DNA from: Limnochordales bacterium | GTDB lineage: Bacteria; Bacillota; Limnochordia; Limnochordales; DUMU01 | Reading direction: 5' to 3' | Assembly (NCBI GenBank): GCA_014896315.1 | Contig: JADBKP010000014.1 | Coordinates: 1-35,171, forward strand | DNA: 35,171 nucleotides | Shown: positions 33,342 to 35,171 of the stretch, piece after piece | Layout: each line of letters begins with the position of its first letter | How positions within the stretch are numbered: position 1 is the stretch's first letter | Notes under the pieces: model-generated | The model's input: only the letters and a program-made list of their open reading frames with translations | Databases searched by the model: none | What the model was told of the DNA's origin: nothing | Position numbers and translations under genes: made by a program

Positions 33342-33650
33342 CCGCGGATAAAGGGACCACCCGGTTCAACAGTGCAACAAGCCGGTACTAATTGCGGTAG
33401 AACTTGCCGATGGTGAGGAGCGGCTGCGCTGTAGGCCACAGCCGCTCCCGGGGTTCTTCGGAATAGCCGCGTTGATGGCTTCTGGGGCTTCGGCGAAGGT
33501 AGTAGGCCGCTCGCGGTTGCGCATTGTGCATGCGCCTCTTGAGCCCTCCCACAGAGCCGTGCGCCGGCCCAGGGTCTCGGCCTGCCAACCGCCCTTTCCA
33601 AAGGGTCTCCTGGCTGCTACAATCGATTGCGAGGAAAGGGGCGGCTAAGA
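33342..33650 (-). other. Intergenic stretch with hairpin and possible gene remnant
   Basis: A nine-base inverted repeat, GAGCGGCTG at 33418-33426 and CAGCCGCTC at 33439-33447, lies about 80 bases after the nitroreductase gene and may end transcription. On the minus strand a frame of 66 residues (33388-33588) ends RLWPTAQPLLTIGKFYRN before a stop; its end reads like a protein C-terminus. I do not recognise it. The minus-strand sequence CACGGCTCTGTGGGAGGG near 33541-33558 resembles the 3' side of a group II intron domain V, but the other half of that helix is missing. Confidence 0.3.
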
Positions 33651-34652
33651 GTGCGGTTGAAGGATGTCGCGCAGCAGCTGGGGCTTGCCCCCTCCACCGT
33701 CTCGCGGGCGCTCAACCATCCGGAAATGGTGGCTGCCGAGACCCGCATTCGGGTTCTGCAGGCTGTGCAGAAAGCCGGCTATCAGCCAGACCGGATCGCG
33801 CGGAGCCTCCGCGTCCGGCACACCTTCACCATCGGGCTGATCGTATCGGACATCCTCAATCCCTTCCATGCTGAACTTGCCCGCACCGTAGAGCAGGCAG
33901 CCCGCCAACGGGGCTACACCGTTATTTTCGGAAACAGCAATGAGGAAGAAGAGCAGGAACGGAATTACCTCGAATCTTTCGTATCCAGCAGAGTTGCGGG
34001 CATCATACTTGCTCCGTCTGGTAAGAGTTCCGAAACTCTGCAGCGGGTGATCAACCAAGGTATCCCGGTGGTTCAGGTTGACCGCCTTGCTCCCGGGTTG
34101 GAGACGGACGCGGTGCTCCTGGATAACCAGAAAGGTGCCGCCTTGGCCGTTAAGCACCTCTTTGACCTGGGCCACCGGCGAATAGGCATGATTGCCGGGC
34201 CACAACACCTGACCTCTGGAAAAGAAAGATTGGAAGGGTACAGGTCCACGCTTCTCGCCTGCGGGCTCGCCTACAACCCCGAGCTCGTTTACGTAGCCGA
34301 TTTTCGCGAGGGCGGAGGTTACGAGGGAACACGGGCGCTCCTGTCATTGCCCGATCCGCCCACCGCTCTTCTCGTTGCTAATAGCGAGATGGCTGCCGGC
34401 GCAGTCCGTGCTCTTCAGGAGGCGAACCTTGTCATAGGTAAAGATATCTCGCTCGTTACCTTCGACGACACGCGATGGGCCCGCTACATGCTTCCCCCAC
34501 TCACGGTAGTCGCGCAGCCGGTGGAGGAAATCGGACGCACCGCGGTAGACGTCCTTTTCCGCCGCCTGGAACGGCGTACCTCCCGTTCCACCGTCTACAC
34601 ACTGCAGCCGTATCTGGTAGAACGGGCCTCAACCGGACGGCCAGCCCGATAA
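33651..34652 (+). CDS. LacI family transcriptional regulator
   Basis: A 333-residue regulator. The HTH is VRLKDVAQQLGLAPSTVSRA followed by the hinge-helix region GYQPDRIARSLRVR. The ligand-binding domain is of the periplasmic-binding-protein type: FTIGLIVSDILNPFHAELAR, GIILAPSG, GIPVVQVDR, LGHRRIGMIAGP, and LLVANSEMAAGAVRAL, SLVTFDDTRWA near the end. It should bind an operator as a dimer and release on binding a sugar. The start is GTG at 33651, nine bases after GAGGAAAGGGG; a longer reading from 33627 is possible. No target operon is adjacent. The gene on the other side is a broken fragment, so the regulator may have lost its former neighbour. Confidence 0.93.
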   Translation: MRLKDVAQQLGLAPSTVSRALNHPEMVAAETRIRVLQAVQKAGYQPDRIARSLRVRHTFTIGLIVSDILNPFHAELARTVEQAARQRGYTVIFGNSNEEEEQERNYLESFVSSRVAGIILAPSGKSSETLQRVINQGIPVVQVDRLAPGLETDAVLLDNQKGAALAVKHLFDLGHRRIGMIAGPQHLTSGKERLEGYRSTLLACGLAYNPELVYVADFREGGGYEGTRALLSLPDPPTALLVANSEMAAGAVRALQEANLVIGKDISLVTFDDTRWARYMLPPLTVVAQPVEEIGRTAVDVLFRRLERRTSRSTVYTLQPYLVERASTGRPAR

Positions 34653-34684
34653 GCTCCCCTCCCCCGCTGACACCATGCTCGGGA

Positions 34685-34870
34685 TCAGAGTATCCACTCC
34701 CGGCCACAGGGTTTCACCCGCACTCCGGTAAGGTCACCATGGAGAACCTCGATCTCCGGGACTAGCTCACCGGTAACGGAGTCTCGGCGCTCACGATAGA
34801 TCCCCCAGCCCCGGACGGCAGTTTGACAGGAAAATGCCCCTTTCGGGGGATGCTGGAGAAGAACAGCTGC
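34685..34870 (-). pseudogene. C-terminal fragment of unidentified gene, frameshifted
   Basis: Two minus-strand frames join into a plausible C-terminal sequence: LIEQLFFSSIPRKGHFPVKL from about 34870, then after a shift near 34812 GWGIYRERRDSVTGELVPEI and VLHGDLTGVRVKPCG to a TGA at 34685-34687. The composition is protein-like in both halves, and the switch occurs in a G-rich run (GGGGCTGGGGGA). I do not recognise the family. The gene body to the right is replaced by the transposase element, so the insertion probably broke the gene. Confidence 0.45.
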
Positions 34871-34942
34871 TCAATTAGTCGGGAGGAGGTTCGCGCGGCC
34901 AGGCTAACATGCTGCGATCCGTAGTGGAAGGAGGCGCCCCGC

Positions 34943-35171
34943 GTGTTTCTGCGGCGTAAGATCGTTCGCCAGTCCGGCAAAGAGTACGTCTATTGGCAGC
35001 TGGTAGAGAATGAGCGGCACAACGGCAAGGTCAGGCAGAAGGTCATCTGCACGATTGGCCGAGAGGAAGAGATGGATCGGGATCGGGTGGACAAGATGGT
35101 CGCCGCCCTGGCCAGCCAGACCCACAAGCTGCAGGTGCTGGACCTGGAAAAAGACCTGATACTCAAGCATA
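34943..35171 (+). CDS. IS1634/IS4-like transposase, N-terminal part (runs off right edge)
   Basis: The frame begins with GTG at 34943-34945, has GGAAGGAGG ten bases upstream, and stays open for 76 codons to the edge. The start FLRRKIVRQSGKEYVYWQLV and then GKVRQKVICTIGREEE match the beginning of IS1634-type (IS4 superfamily) transposases, which open with a short strand-rich region followed by KVRQ..L..LG. The catalytic DDE core is outside the window. The left terminal repeat is not identified; the element probably begins between about 34860 and 34930. Confidence 0.75.
   Translation, partial: MFLRRKIVRQSGKEYVYWQLVENERHNGKVRQKVICTIGREEEMDRDRVDKMVAALASQTHKLQVLDLEKDLILKH

Noticed and set aside
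33535-33600. Group II intron domain V
   Set aside because: Only the 3' strand resemblance (CACGGCTCTGTGGGAGG on the minus strand) is present; the complementary GAGCCGTG strand and the GAAA loop are missing.

Overview
The window is about 35 kb of GC-rich DNA with Gram-positive-style Shine-Dalgarno sites (AGGAGG-like), frequent GTG/TTG starts, a perfect sigma-A type promoter, ABC-2 exporters, orphan family-1 sugar-binding proteins and PspC/LiaF-like envelope genes. This suits a GC-rich, probably thermophilic member of the Bacillota (Limnochordia, Symbiobacteria or Thermaerobacter-like). That placement is an inference from gene content; there is no rRNA or other marker to fix it.

Layout. 1-3724 (minus): an exporter unit of ATPase, permease, a membrane-anchored HExxH metalloprotein and the N-terminal half of a membrane sensor that runs off the left edge. 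4063-6165 (minus): a CrtI/CrtISO-like FAD oxidoreductase with an unusual membrane domain in front. 6258-6878: a membrane-protein gene split by an in-frame TGA. 7236-8233: a decayed IS256-family transposase with a frameshift and an internal deletion. 8661-11251 (plus): a second ABC exporter pair. 11330-16605: a partly eroded carbohydrate locus with two solute-binding proteins without permeases, an XRE-ADP-ribosylglycohydrolase fusion facing the second one across a palindrome, and remnants of a GH42 beta-galactosidase and a third binding protein.

16757-20953 is a CRISPR array of 64 repeats and 63 spacers. No cas gene is visible in the window. It has a structured leader on the left and degenerate repeats, a duplicated spacer and a cut-off repeat on the right. 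The repeat's last base is T in the leader-proximal 53 repeats and mostly C in the distal ones, so the array keeps a record of its growth direction.

21085-33341 is more housekeeping in character: a Gfo/Idh oxidoreductase, a divergent giant Lhr-type helicase, methionyl-tRNA synthetase with its own promoter inside the helicase gene's end, a ThuA-like protein, a PspC/LiaF-like envelope pair, a beta-hydroxyacid dehydrogenase and a nitroreductase. 33651-34652 is a LacI-family regulator. The right edge holds a frameshifted gene tail on the minus strand and the first part of an IS1634/IS4-like transposase.

The most unusual items are the regulator-hydrolase fusion with its palindrome, the CRISPR array's repeat polymorphism, and the membrane-FAD fusion. 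No complete new defence system can be claimed from this sequence alone.
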